This document shows positions 1-7,223 of a DNA stretch of 13,010 bases, one piece after another (position 1 is the first letter of the stretch; every line of letters starts with the position of its first letter). The DNA lies in contig CALHQV010000135.1 in NCBI GenBank assembly GCA_938038035.1, forward strand, positions 1 to 13,010, read 5' to 3'. The DNA comes from an uncultured Gemella sp. (GTDB lineage Bacteria; Bacillota; Bacilli; Staphylococcales; Gemellaceae). The position numbers were made by a program, and so were the translations under genes. The notes beneath the pieces are model-generated. The model was not told where the DNA came from and made no database searches. It was given only the letters and a program-made list of their open reading frames with translations.

Positions 1-27
1 GCTTTTTAGATATCTAATAAACTGTGC

Positions 28-86
28 GGGGGTGACTCGACAAAATCGATTTCTATGAAATCACGATTTTTGAGTCACTCCCTTTT
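28..86 (+). terminator. Long three-part hairpin, copy 1 of a repeated family
   Basis: The outer arms GGGGGTGACTC (28-38) and GAGTCACTCCC (72-82) pair over 11 bp with one wobble. Inside, AAAATC (42-47) pairs with GATTTT (65-70) and GATTTC (48-53) with GAAATC (57-62), leaving a TAT loop. A short T run follows (83-86). It lies upstream of the lytB promoter, so it is not in that mRNA. It most likely terminates a gene to the left of the window. Three related hairpins occur downstream. Confidence 0.65.
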
Positions 87-102
87 GTAATAAAGATGTA
101 AT
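86..102 (+). promoter_or_regulatory. Predicted WalR (YycF) box upstream of the lytB-like gene
   Basis: TGTAAT (86-91), five bases, TGTAAT (97-102) is an exact match to the established WalR/YycF consensus TGTWAH-N5-TGTWAH. It begins directly after the hairpin and 60 bp before the -10. A degenerate second box (AATAAC, N5, TGTAAC, 107-123) lies 21 bp further on, two helical turns away, at the same distance from the -10 as the single box of the CHAP gene. Regulation by WalKR is inferred; the walRK genes are not in this window. Confidence 0.6.
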
Positions 103-142
103 AAAAAATAACCTAATTGTAACTCTAAAAATAGCTTAACTA

Positions 143-151
143 TGGTATAAT
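143..151 (+). promoter_or_regulatory. Extended -10 promoter of the lytB-like gene
   Basis: TGGTATAAT carries a perfect -10 (146-151) and the TG of an extended -10. No good -35 lies 16-18 bp upstream, which fits an activator-dependent or extended -10 promoter. Transcription should start near 158, giving a leader of about 30 nt. The ribosome site AGAGGA lies just upstream of the ATG at 190. Confidence 0.7.
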
Positions 152-189
152 TATCAATGCAAAACAATGTGTAAAGAGGACTATAAAAA

Positions 190-1923
190 ATGGGAAGAAA
201 CAAACTGAAATTAGGATTAGGAGTATTAACGGTATTAGCTACACCAATAGCTGTTAATACAGTGGCTAGTAGTGATGTTTTAGCTGCTCAAGGCTGGGTT
301 AAGACTGGAAATACTTGGTATTTTTACAATCAAAATGGAACATTAGCGAGAAATGCTTGGGCAGGAAATTACTGGCTAGGTGCTGATGGAAGAATGGTAA
401 CTAACGCTTGGGTAGATAATGGGCGTTATTACGTGGATGCAAATGGAGCATGGGTAAAGGGAGCTCAAAAACCAGCTGCAGCACAAAAACAAGGATGGAT
501 AAAAGAAGCAAACACTTGGTATTACTATAATACTGATGGAACATTAGCAAGAAATGCTTGGGCAGGAAATTACTGGTTAGGTGCTGATGGAAGAATGGTA
601 ACAAACAGCTGGGTAGATAATAATCGTTACTATGTAGGAAATGATGGAGCATGGGTAAAAGAAGCTAGACATGCAGAAGAGAAGAAACAAGGTTGGGTAA
701 AAGAAGGTAACGCATGGTACTTCTACTACCAAGGTCAAATTACTAAAAATGCATGGGTAGGAAGCTACTGGCTAGGTTCAGATGGTAAGATGGCAACAAG
801 CTCATGGGTGGATAACGGACGTTACTACGTGGGAGCTAATGGAGCATGGGTAAAAGATGCTAAGAAGCCAGAAGCAAAGTCAGAAGTTAAAAAGAACGGT
901 TGGGTAAAAGAAGGTAACACATGGTACTACTATGAAAATGGAACATTAGCTCGTAATAAATGGGCAGGAAACTACTGGGTAGGAGCTGACGGAAAAATGG
1001 CTACTAATGCGTGGGTAGATAATGGACGTTATTATGTTGATGGTTCTGGAGCATGGGTTAAAAATGCAGAACATGGAGTTAACTATTCAAGTTATTACAA
1101 AGTAAAATCATTATATATTCCTGTATATGATGCGAATGGTCGTATTCTATCTCATGTTTCTAAAGATACAGTACTATTTAGGGATAACAGAGCTACTGCG
1201 AATGGTAGAATCCCTGTTCAAGTAGCGGGACTTAGAGGTTATGTTAATGCTAGTCAAGTAACTGCAATTGACTCTAATGATACATTCATCCCAGATTATG
1301 TAAGTGATGGGAAATATGTTTATCACAGATATTCTCCGTATACTAAGGTAATGGTTGCTTATCACAATGCTAATATGCAAGTTGGTAAATCATATTATTC
1401 AGCAGATGGTATTAACTTCGGAACATTCAAATTAGATCATCCATTCCAATTCTCTAATTTAAAATCTAGAACGAACTATACTGCGGCTGATATTAATCGA
1501 CTATACAGTATAATGGGAGCTAATGATAGTAAATTAGCTGGCAAAGGAGCTACATTTAAAGCTGCTGAACAAAGATACGGAGTTAATGCTTTATACCTAG
1601 TGGCGCATAGTGCTTTAGAAAGTGCTTGGGGAAGAAGTAAAATCGCTAAAGATAAAAATAATTTCTTTGGAATTTCTGCATATGATGATACTCCATATAC
1701 GTCTGCGACTAAATTTGATGATGTAGATGGTGGTATTATGGGTGCAGCACGTTGGATTAATTCTAAGTACTTAAACAATTCTGGTTATCCAGCTAACGGA
1801 GCATACTTAGGAAACAAAGCAGGTGGTATGAATGTTAACTATGCGACAGCACCATATTGGGGTGAGTCTATCGCGAGTATAATGTTCAGTGCTAATGAAA
1901 AATTAGGAAGAAAAGATAGATAG
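190..1923 (+). CDS. lytB: LytB-like endo-beta-N-acetylglucosaminidase with wall-binding repeats
   Basis: Secreted peptidoglycan hydrolase predicted to cut glycan strands (GH73) and help daughter cells separate. Residues 1-32 are a signal peptide with a likely cut after VLA. Four choline-binding-like units start at residues 35, 102, 168 and 237. An SH3-like segment (about 300-360) and a linker (about 365-430) follow, then the glucosaminidase domain to residue 577. The probable catalytic acid is E477 in AHSALESAWGRSKIA; KDKNNFFGI and FDDVDGGI are further family signatures. The order repeats, SH3, linker, GH73 is that of pneumococcal LytB, which I recognise closely along the C-terminal half. The ATG at 190 is fixed by a ribosome site and an in-frame stop at 184. 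A WalR box and extended -10 lie upstream and a terminator follows. Binding of phosphocholine is inferred from the repeats only. Confidence 0.92.
   Translation: MGRNKLKLGLGVLTVLATPIAVNTVASSDVLAAQGWVKTGNTWYFYNQNGTLARNAWAGNYWLGADGRMVTNAWVDNGRYYVDANGAWVKGAQKPAAAQKQGWIKEANTWYYYNTDGTLARNAWAGNYWLGADGRMVTNSWVDNNRYYVGNDGAWVKEARHAEEKKQGWVKEGNAWYFYYQGQITKNAWVGSYWLGSDGKMATSSWVDNGRYYVGANGAWVKDAKKPEAKSEVKKNGWVKEGNTWYYYENGTLARNKWAGNYWVGADGKMATNAWVDNGRYYVDGSGAWVKNAEHGVNYSSYYKVKSLYIPVYDANGRILSHVSKDTVLFRDNRATANGRIPVQVAGLRGYVNASQVTAIDSNDTFIPDYVSDGKYVYHRYSPYTKVMVAYHNANMQVGKSYYSADGINFGTFKLDHPFQFSNLKSRTNYTAADINRLYSIMGANDSKLAGKGATFKAAEQRYGVNALYLVAHSALESAWGRSKIAKDKNNFFGISAYDDTPYTSATKFDDVDGGIMGAARWINSKYLNNSGYPANGAYLGNKAGGMNVNYATAPYWGESIASIMFSANEKLGRKDR
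292..1077 (+). repeat. Four tandem wall-binding units in the lytB-like gene
   Basis: Units of about 66 residues begin at 292, 493, 691 and 898 (spacings 201, 198 and 207 bp). Each reads GWVK-x-GNTWYYY, then ARNAWAGNYWLGADGRM, then NAWVDNGRYYV-x-NGAWVK, with a charged linker between units. Each unit is therefore three short choline-binding-like subrepeats, of which only the first has the classical GW start. Confidence 0.9.
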
Positions 1924-1965
1924 AAAGGATGGGCTAGGTTAGTATGTTAATCTAGCTTCCTTTTT
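1924..1965 (+). terminator. Rho-independent terminator after the lytB-like gene
   Basis: GCTAGGTTA (1933-1941) pairs with TAATCTAGC (1948-1956) with one wobble and a 6-nt loop. It is extended by AAAGGA (1924-1929) against TCCTTT (1958-1963) and ends in a T run. The hairpin ends 4 nt before the ribosome site of the glycosyltransferase, so it may limit rather than abolish read-through. Confidence 0.75.
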
Positions 1966-1981
1966 GATAAAGGAGATAATT

Positions 1982-2983
1982 ATGTTAGTTTCGGTTGTAA
2001 TCGGACTTCTAAATGAGGAAAAGTTTTTACCAAGATTAATAGAAGATTTTAAGAATCAGACATATGATCACAGCAAGATAGAATTAATATTTATAGATGG
2101 GATGTCAAAAGATAAAAGTTGGCAAATATTAGAAGATTTCAAAGCTAGTAATCATGATTTTTACGATGTAGTATTGTTGAAAAATCCTAAGGTAATATTG
2201 TCGGCTGGTATGAATGTGGGCATAAAAGCTTCAAGAGGGGAATGTATCCTTAAGGTGGATTGTCATTCACATATTACTGAGAATTTTATTGAGAATAATG
2301 TTAAAGTTATCGAGAGTGGAGAACATGTTTGCGGAGGGCCACGTCCAAATATTATTGAGAATGAAGATAATTTAAGTAAGACCTTATTATTGGTCGAGGA
2401 AAATATGTTTGGTAGTGGGATAGCGAATTACCGTAAACAAACTTCTAAACGTTATGTAAGTTCAGTTTTCCAAGGAATGTATAAAAAGGAAATATTTGAT
2501 AAGATTGGACTATTGGATGAAAAAGTAGGTCGTGTTGAGGATAATGAACTGCATTATCGAATTAGAAAAAACGGATATAAGATTCGTTATAGCAATGATA
2601 TACTATCGTACCAATATACTAGACCAACAGTAAATAGAATGCTAAAACAAAAATATTCGAACGGATATTGGATTGGTAAGGTAAGTCATGTTTATCCTAA
2701 GGCCTTCTCTATCTTCCATTTCGTTCCTTTTGTATTTGTTTTAGGAATAATTTTTAGTCTATTGATGTTGCCTTTAACGAAGTTATTCGCTGTACTTCTT
2801 GCGGCTGCTTATGGATTATTCACAATTCTTGTTACATTGATGACTATTATTAATAATAAATTTAATGTAACAATGTTGTTAATTCCAATCTTACTATTCT
2901 TAGTGCACTTCAGTTATGGTTTAGGAACTTTAGTTGGATTAGTCAAAGGTTTTAGTTGGAAAAAAGAATATTATAAACAATAA
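1982..2983 (+). CDS. Family 2 glycosyltransferase with C-terminal membrane anchor
   Basis: Predicted inverting sugar transferase (GT-A fold, GT2 family), similar in layout to ExoA-type enzymes of polysaccharide synthesis. The N-terminus MLVSVVIGLLNEEKFL is the nucleotide-sugar strand; VDCHSH with D93 replaces the usual DxD metal motif; the catalytic-base region is GRVEDNELHYRIRKNG (E186, D187). Three membrane helices fill about residues 245-265, 268-290 and 297-320, so the enzyme probably sits on the cytoplasmic membrane face. The ATG at 1982 is chosen over the in-frame TTG at 1964 because AAAGGAG (1969-1975) lies at ideal spacing before it. No clear promoter lies in the 58-nt gap; a TATAAT at 1878-1883 inside lytB is a weak candidate. 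Sugar and acceptor are unknown. A wall or capsule-like polymer is plausible from the neighbours. Confidence 0.85.
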   Translation: MLVSVVIGLLNEEKFLPRLIEDFKNQTYDHSKIELIFIDGMSKDKSWQILEDFKASNHDFYDVVLLKNPKVILSAGMNVGIKASRGECILKVDCHSHITENFIENNVKVIESGEHVCGGPRPNIIENEDNLSKTLLLVEENMFGSGIANYRKQTSKRYVSSVFQGMYKKEIFDKIGLLDEKVGRVEDNELHYRIRKNGYKIRYSNDILSYQYTRPTVNRMLKQKYSNGYWIGKVSHVYPKAFSIFHFVPFVFVLGIIFSLLMLPLTKLFAVLLAAAYGLFTILVTLMTIINNKFNVTMLLIPILLFLVHFSYGLGTLVGLVKGFSWKKEYYKQ

Positions 2984-2996
2984 AATATGAAATAAT

Positions 2997-3058
2997 GGGA
3001 GTGACTCATAAATCTTGATTTCAGAGAAATCGATTTAGGTATGTCACTCCTATATTTG
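2997..3058 (+). terminator. Long hairpin, copy 2 of the repeated family
   Basis: GGAGTGAC (2998-3005) pairs with GTCACTCC (3043-3050). Inside, AAATC (3010-3014) pairs with GATTT (3032-3036) and GATTTC (3017-3022) with GAAATC (3025-3030). It begins 14 nt after the glycosyltransferase stop, which fits a terminator, but the tail TATATTT is a poor T run. The CHAP gene's WalR box starts 7 bases after the last stem base. Confidence 0.65.
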
Positions 3059-3073
3059 TAACTAACTTGTAAT
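3057..3073 (+). promoter_or_regulatory. Predicted WalR (YycF) box upstream of the CHAP gene
   Basis: TGTAAC (3057-3062), TAACT, TGTAAT (3068-3073) matches the WalR consensus TGTWAH-N5-TGTWAH exactly. The box starts 39 bp upstream of the -10, a usual activating position. CHAP-type hydrolases are well-known members of WalKR regulons, which makes this site biologically sensible. Confidence 0.7.
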
Positions 3074-3092
3074 ATCTAAAGTAATGGCTTAA

Positions 3093-3101
3093 TGGTATAA
3101 T
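3093..3101 (+). promoter_or_regulatory. Extended -10 promoter of the CHAP gene
   Basis: TGGTATAAT, identical to the element upstream of the lytB-like gene, with the perfect -10 at 3096-3101. The stretch CTAAA...GCTTAA between the WalR site and the -10 is also shared with the lytB promoter, allowing small gaps. This suggests the two promoters were duplicated together with their genes. Confidence 0.72.
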
Positions 3102-3151
3102 AGAAAATGCATAAATATACGATAATATGAGCAAGGAGATTGGAAATTTTT

Positions 3152-4915
3152 ATGAAAAAAAATAAATTGAAATTCGGTTTAGGAATCTTAACAGTATTAG
3201 CTACACCAATCGCAGTGGATGTAGTAGTAGGTACTGAAGCACACGCAGCTCAAGGTTGGGTGCAAAGTGGTTCTTCATGGTACTTCTATAATAATCAAGG
3301 TAATGTAGTAAGGAATGCCTGGCAAGGAAATTACTGGCTAGGTGCTGACGGTAAGATGGTGACAGATGCTTGGGTAGACAATGGTCGCTATTATGTAGGA
3401 AGCAATGGTGCTTGGGTGAAAGGAGCTCAAAAACCTACTGAAGTTAAGAAGCAAGGTTGGGTTCAAAATGGTTCAGTATGGAACTATTATTACCAAGGGA
3501 ATATCGTTAGAAACGCTTGGGTAGGAAACTACTGGCTAGGATCTGATGGTAGTATGGCGACAAATACATGGGTAGACGGAGGTCGTTACTATGTAGGTGC
3601 TAATGGAGTTTGGGATAAAAATGCTAAAAAACCTGAAGAGAGAAAACAAGGTTGGATAAAAGACGGTGGCACATGGTACTACTATAACCAAGGTGTCATG
3701 GTTAGAAATGCTTGGCAAGGAAACTACTGGTTAGGTTCTGATGGTAGTATGGCGACAAATGCATGGGTAGATAATGGCCGCTACTATGTGGGTGCAGATG
3801 GTTCTTGGGATAAAAATGCTAAAAAACCTGAAGAGAAAAAACAAGGTTGGGAAAAAGACGGTAACTCATGGTACTACTATCACCAAGGTCAGATGGTTAA
3901 AAATGCTTGGCTTGGAAGTTACTGGCTAGGATCTGATGGTAAGATGGCGACAAACGCATGGGTAGATAATGACCGCTACTATGTGGGCGCAGATGGTTCT
4001 TGGGATAAAAATGCTAAAAAACCTGAAGAGAAAAAACGTGGTTGGAAGAAAGAAAACAACGTTTGGTATTATTACAATGAAGATGGAACACTAGTTCGTA
4101 ATAAATGGCAAGGAAACTACTGGTTAGGTTCTGATGGTAAGTTGGTTACTAATGCATGGGTAGACAATGATCGCTACTATGTAGGAAGTAATGGAGCTTG
4201 GGATAAAGATAAGAAAAAAGAAGATTCAGTTCCAACAGGTAAACACACTGGTTGGGTTAAGAGTGGAAGTACTTGGTACTACTTCAATGAACAAGGACAG
4301 ATGGTTAAAAATGCGTGGGCAGGAAACTATTGGTTAGAATCTGATGGGAAGATGGCTACAAATAAATGGGTTGACAACAATCGTTACTATGTAGGAAGTA
4401 ATGGAGCTTGGGTTCAAAATCCAGCTAATAACACTAACCTAAATAAAGTTCTTGATATTGCTCGTAAATACATGGGTGTTGAAACGGGGACAAGAGAACA
4501 CAAGAAAATCGTTGATGCTTATAACTCTGTAGATCCAAAACCGGTAGGATATACTGCGACGTATGATGATGATTGGTGTGATATTTTCGTTACAACAGTA
4601 TTCCAACAAGCAGGACTAAGTGACCTTATTGGTAGAGAATGTGGTGTTCAACGTCACATCGGTATCATGGAGAATAAAGGTATCTGGAAAGGAAGAACTC
4701 AACCTAAAGTAGGAGACATCGTTACATTTGACTGGGACGGTGGAGGTTGGGCAGACCACATCGGTATCGTTGAATCGGTAAATAACGGGGTAATCACTAC
4801 TATCGAAGGTAACTCTGCGTTATATGCAGGAAGTACTGCTAAAACAAAAGTAAATAGAAAAACTTATAACTGGAATTCTAGCTATATTAAAGGTTATGCA
4901 AGACCGGCGTATTAA
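3152..4915 (+). CDS. Secreted CHAP-domain peptidoglycan hydrolase with six wall-binding units
   Basis: Predicted amidase or endopeptidase acting on wall peptides outside the cell. Residues 1-32 are a signal peptide (cut near AHA) nearly identical to that of the lytB-like protein. Six choline-binding-like units start at residues 35, 102, 167, 232, 297 and 367. The CHAP domain fills about 430-587: C476 in DDDWCDIF is the nucleophile, H536 in WADHIGIV the base, and E552 or N554 in IEGNS the third polar residue. The domain has all expected catalytic residues and the protein looks intact. The ATG at 3152 gives a normal signal peptide, but AAGGAG (3133-3138) lies 13 nt upstream, rather far. The in-frame TTG at 3140 is too close to that site to be better. 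A WalR box and extended -10 precede it. The exact bond cut cannot be read from sequence. Confidence 0.9.
   Translation: MKKNKLKFGLGILTVLATPIAVDVVVGTEAHAAQGWVQSGSSWYFYNNQGNVVRNAWQGNYWLGADGKMVTDAWVDNGRYYVGSNGAWVKGAQKPTEVKKQGWVQNGSVWNYYYQGNIVRNAWVGNYWLGSDGSMATNTWVDGGRYYVGANGVWDKNAKKPEERKQGWIKDGGTWYYYNQGVMVRNAWQGNYWLGSDGSMATNAWVDNGRYYVGADGSWDKNAKKPEEKKQGWEKDGNSWYYYHQGQMVKNAWLGSYWLGSDGKMATNAWVDNDRYYVGADGSWDKNAKKPEEKKRGWKKENNVWYYYNEDGTLVRNKWQGNYWLGSDGKLVTNAWVDNDRYYVGSNGAWDKDKKKEDSVPTGKHTGWVKSGSTWYYFNEQGQMVKNAWAGNYWLESDGKMATNKWVDNNRYYVGSNGAWVQNPANNTNLNKVLDIARKYMGVETGTREHKKIVDAYNSVDPKPVGYTATYDDDWCDIFVTTVFQQAGLSDLIGRECGVQRHIGIMENKGIWKGRTQPKVGDIVTFDWDGGGWADHIGIVESVNNGVITTIEGNSALYAGSTAKTKVNRKTYNWNSSYIKGYARPAY
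3254..4430 (+). repeat. Six tandem wall-binding units in the CHAP gene
   Basis: Units begin at 3254, 3455, 3650, 3845, 4040 and 4250. The middle ones repeat every 195 bp (65 residues). The linker DKNAKKPEEKK is almost identical in DNA at 3611, 3806 and 4001, indicating fairly recent internal duplication. Unit number may vary between strains and may be misassembled from short reads. Confidence 0.9.
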
Positions 4916-5007
4916 GATATAGTAAATTTACCCTGAATATCCAAATAAAAATTGTAAAGAGATAACATTTAAAATATCTTAGATAGATTTTCGAATATAT
5001 TAAATTT

Positions 5008-5076
5008 ATGAGAGGTGACTCGAACAAAATTAATTTCTATGAAATTATAATTTTTGAGTTCCTCTCATTTGTTTTT
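5008..5076 (+). terminator. Long hairpin, copy 3 of the repeated family
   Basis: ATGAGAGG (5008-5015) pairs with CCTCTCAT (5061-5068) and ACTC (5018-5021) with GAGT (5056-5059). Then AAAATT (5026-5031) pairs with AATTTT (5049-5054) and AATTTC (5032-5037) with GAAATT (5041-5046), with the same TAT loop as copy 1. It is followed by TTTGTTTTT. It lies 92 nt after the CHAP stop codon and 23 nt before the -10 of the next gene. The stretch between the CHAP stop and this hairpin holds no gene I can see. Confidence 0.7.
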
Positions 5077-5097
5077 ATTAATTAAAAATAGTATAAT
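5069..5097 (+). promoter_or_regulatory. Promoter of the small C39-like gene
   Basis: TATAAT (5092-5097) with a weak -35 TTGTTT (5069-5074) at 17-bp spacing. The -35 overlaps the T-rich tail of hairpin copy 3. No WalR box lies near it, unlike the lytB-like and CHAP genes. Confidence 0.5.
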
Positions 5098-5137
5098 TTA
5101 AAGTAAAATTATTAGAAAAAATGGAGGTGACAGGTTT

Positions 5138-5824
5138 ATGAAAAAGAGTATAGGGGTTCTTTTGGTAGGTAGTTTATTACTAACCGGAACAGGGAATGTT
5201 AAAGCTGACTGGATAAAAGATCAGCAAGGTAAATGGGAATATTTTCCTAATGAAGACAGCATAAGTCATTTTTATGATGAAAAATCAAAAGATTTCGTAA
5301 AACCTGTAAAACTTCCGCAATATTATCAAGCAGATGCGAGATGGAGCTCTAAGAGATATGGTATCTCTAATATGAAGATTACAGGGTGTGTGCCTACATC
5401 GCTATCAATGATTATTTCAGGTCTAAAGGAGAATGTTACACCTGTTCAGGTAGCTGATTATATTTATGATACATCTATGGAGATGAATACGCTGTTCACA
5501 GGAACTTCTAGTCTTGGAGCTGTCGCAGCTATTGAACACTGGGGTTGTAACTATCGTGTTATTAATTCTAAAGATGATCTAAAAGTCGCACTGCAAAATG
5601 GGAATATTGTCTATGGTGCTGTAGGTCATGGAATTTTTGTGAAAGGTTATAGCACGCATGCGATAGTTCTAAGTGGCTATCAAAATGGTAAAACTCTTGC
5701 GATAGACCCAGATAATCCAGAAAGAACGAATAAATGGTACAACGTTGATGATATTTGGGATCAACGTAGTATGGAACTAGAGGATAATTCTGCGGGTGGT
5801 CCATTTATGGTAGTATATAAATAA
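5138..5824 (+). CDS. Exported C39-like cysteine-protease-fold protein, nearly repeat-free
   Basis: Signal peptide 1-23 (cut after VKA), then a short stretch WIKDQQGKWEYFPNEDS that resembles a single wall-binding subrepeat, then a C39-like domain (Peptidase_C39_2 type) from about residue 60 to 228. Q64 in QYYQADARW matches the oxyanion-hole Gln, C84 in TGCVPTSLSM the nucleophile, H174 in STHAIVLSGY the base and D190 in AIDPDNPE the acid, so the site looks complete. The domain is homologous throughout to that of the protein at 7324-8532, by eye roughly half identical. There is no ABC transporter, so this is not a bacteriocin exporter. The substrate is unknown; a wall peptide or surface protein is plausible. 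The start is supported by GGAGG and a good signal peptide. Without repeats it may be released rather than wall-bound. Confidence 0.85.
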   Translation: MKKSIGVLLVGSLLLTGTGNVKADWIKDQQGKWEYFPNEDSISHFYDEKSKDFVKPVKLPQYYQADARWSSKRYGISNMKITGCVPTSLSMIISGLKENVTPVQVADYIYDTSMEMNTLFTGTSSLGAVAAIEHWGCNYRVINSKDDLKVALQNGNIVYGAVGHGIFVKGYSTHAIVLSGYQNGKTLAIDPDNPERTNKWYNVDDIWDQRSMELEDNSAGGPFMVVYK

Positions 5825-5866
5825 AAGCAAGATTGTGAAGGAATTCACAGCCTTGCTTTTTGTTTT
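5823..5866 (+). terminator. Strong terminator of the small C39-like gene
   Basis: AAAAGCAAG (5823-5831) pairs with CTTGCTTTT (5852-5860) and TGTGAA (5834-5839) with TTCACA (5844-5849) around a GGAA loop, followed by a T-rich tail. The stem begins within the stop codon. Confidence 0.85.
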
Positions 5867-5908
5867 ATTAATTTTTATTGGTTTAATAAATTATGATGAT
5901 AAAATAAA

Positions 5909-5945
5909 TTCGGAGTTGGAAAAATCCAACTCCGAGTGTTTTTAT
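5909..5945. terminator. Bidirectional terminator below galE
   Basis: CGGAGTTGGA (5911-5920) pairs perfectly with TCCAACTCCG (5925-5934), with an AAAA loop and one more T-A pair outside. T-rich sequence follows on both strands: GTGTTTTT on the + strand and AATTTATTTT on the - strand. It lies 19 nt beyond the galE stop, so its main role is probably galE termination. Confidence 0.85.
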
Positions 5946-5963
5946 AATATTTATTAATAGGCT

Positions 5964-6986
5964 TTAGTCAGCGAATCCATTTGGATGTTTACTTTGCCAT
6001 CTCCATGAGTCTTCGCACATACGTTTTACATCGTACTGTGCTTCCCAACCAAGTTCTTCTTTAGCTTTTGAAGCATCTGCATAACATGCAGCAATATCAC
6101 CCGCACGACGTGGTGCGATAACGTAAGGTAAGTCGCGACCAACAGCAGCAGAAGCACTCTTAATAATATCCAGTACAGAGTATCCCACTCCTGTTCCTAG
6201 GTTATATTTAGAAAGACCACTACCTTTTTCTAGTTTTTTAAGGGCAGCCACGTGACCACGAGCTAAGTCTGCTACGTGGATGTAATCACGAACTCCAGTA
6301 CCATCATGTGTATCGAAGTCATTACCGAAGACGTTAACTTTCTCTAATTTACCAACGGCTACTTGCATTACGTATGGAAGCAGGTTATTTGGAATTCCTG
6401 TTGGATCTTCTCCGATATCTCCACATTCGTGTGCTCCAATTGGATTGAAGTAACGTAGTAATACAACATTCCATTCATTATCAGCTGTATATATATCTCC
6501 TAAAATTTCTTCTAAGATTAATTTAGTACGTCCGTATGGATTAGTTACAGATAATGGGAAATCTTCTTTAATTGGTAATGCGTGAGGATCTCCGTATACT
6601 GTAGCTGAAGAACTGAAGATAATGTTCTTACAGTTGTGTTTTTCCATAACGCGGCATAGTGTTGTAGTTCCTGCTACGTTGTTATCGTAGTATTTTAAAG
6701 GTAATTGGCAAGATTCACCTACTGCTTTTAATCCAGCGAAGTGAATAACTCCAAAGATGTTTCCTTCTTTTTCAAATATTTCGTCTAATTTTGCTTCATC
6801 ACGAATATCAGCTTCATAGAATGTTACTTTTTTTCCTGTAACTCTTTCTACTACATCTAAACTTTTTTTGTTTGCATTATATAAGTTGTCCACGACAACT
6901 ACTTCATTTCCATTATTTAATAATTCTATACAAGTGTGAGACCCGATAAATCCTGCTCCACCAGTTACTAGTATTTTTTTAGTCAT
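5964..6986 (-). CDS. galE: UDP-glucose 4-epimerase
   Basis: Interconverts UDP-glucose and UDP-galactose in the Leloir pathway and supplies UDP-galactose for surface glycans. It is an extended short-chain dehydrogenase with bound NAD: TGGAGFIGSH at residues 8-17 is the dinucleotide motif, the serine lies in FSSSATVYG (about S126), and Y151/K155 in NPYGRTK form the YxxxK pair. RRAGDIAACYAD near the C-terminus is also typical. The length of 340 residues is normal. It is a single-gene unit with a consensus promoter upstream and a terminator 19 nt downstream. The ribosome site AGGAAGG is 28 nt from the ATG with a small hairpin between them, which is unusual. The ATG is nonetheless sound because the Rossmann strand begins at residue 4. 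A link to the glycosyltransferase at 1982 is possible but unproven. Confidence 0.95.
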   Translation of the reverse strand: MTKKILVTGGAGFIGSHTCIELLNNGNEVVVVDNLYNANKKSLDVVERVTGKKVTFYEADIRDEAKLDEIFEKEGNIFGVIHFAGLKAVGESCQLPLKYYDNNVAGTTTLCRVMEKHNCKNIIFSSSATVYGDPHALPIKEDFPLSVTNPYGRTKLILEEILGDIYTADNEWNVVLLRYFNPIGAHECGDIGEDPTGIPNNLLPYVMQVAVGKLEKVNVFGNDFDTHDGTGVRDYIHVADLARGHVAALKKLEKGSGLSKYNLGTGVGYSVLDIIKSASAAVGRDLPYVIAPRRAGDIAACYADASKAKEELGWEAQYDVKRMCEDSWRWQSKHPNGFAD

Positions 6987-6997
6987 AGTGTAATTTT

Positions 6998-7013
6998 CTC
7001 GTAAAAAAACGAG
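6998..7013 (-). promoter_or_regulatory. Small hairpin between galE ribosome site and start codon
   Basis: On the - strand CTCGT, a T-rich loop and ACGAG form a perfect 5-bp stem. It separates AGGAAGG (7015-7021) from the ATG (6984-6986). Folding would shorten the effective distance from 28 to about 12 nt, so the stem could help or tune initiation. The stem-loop is seen directly; the role is inferred. Confidence 0.4.
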
Positions 7014-7037
7014 TCCTTCCTATAATTTTATATATTC

Positions 7038-7066
7038 ATTTTATCGGAAGTATATGTAAGTGTCAA
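7038..7066 (-). promoter_or_regulatory. galE promoter
   Basis: Read on the - strand: a perfect -35 TTGACA (complement of 7061-7066), a 17-bp spacer, then TAAAAT (complement of 7038-7043), one base from the -10 consensus. This is the most consensus-like promoter in the window and suggests constitutive expression. Confidence 0.85.
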
Positions 7067-7223
7067 TAAATATGAGGATAATATTAAAAAAGTAAATTCC
7101 TAAAGCAAGTTTTAGTAAGCAATTTAATAGAAAGTTATTTTGAGAAAAATAATATTGAAAACTGATACATTTGTTATTAAATATTTTTCTTAAATAGCAC
7201 CTTTATTTTTCATGTGAATAATA
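7067..7223. other. AT-rich spacer without a recognisable gene
   Basis: This is the central part of the 337-bp gap between the divergent galE and the third repeat-protein gene. I see no open reading frame with a ribosome site, no tRNA-like fold and no WalR box. Several weak TTGAAA or TAAAT-like elements are expected by chance at this composition. Confidence 0.5.

Noticed and set aside
6..17. Palindrome TTAGATATCTAA at the left edge
   Set aside because: A single 12-base palindrome in AT-rich sequence at the window edge; no second copy or context to support a role.
401..652. Open frames on the opposite strand inside the repeat genes and leuS
   Set aside because: They lie antisense to well-supported genes, have no ribosome sites, and reflect the repeat composition.
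292..1077. CRISPR-like array from regularly spaced repeats
   Set aside because: The repeats are in-frame protein-coding units with a codon period and no unrelated spacers.
3140..3151. TTG start four codons upstream for the CHAP gene
   Set aside because: It lies 1 nt after the AAGGAG site, and the added residues do not match the paralogous signal peptides; the ATG at 3152 is preferred.
4953..4969. Possible WalR half-site TGTAAA upstream of the small C39-like gene
   Set aside because: The second half reads AACATT and does not match; it is also 120 bp or more from the promoter.
5138..5824. Bacteriocin-processing C39 peptidase
   Set aside because: There is a signal peptide, no ABC-transporter or membrane domain, and no leader-peptide gene nearby.
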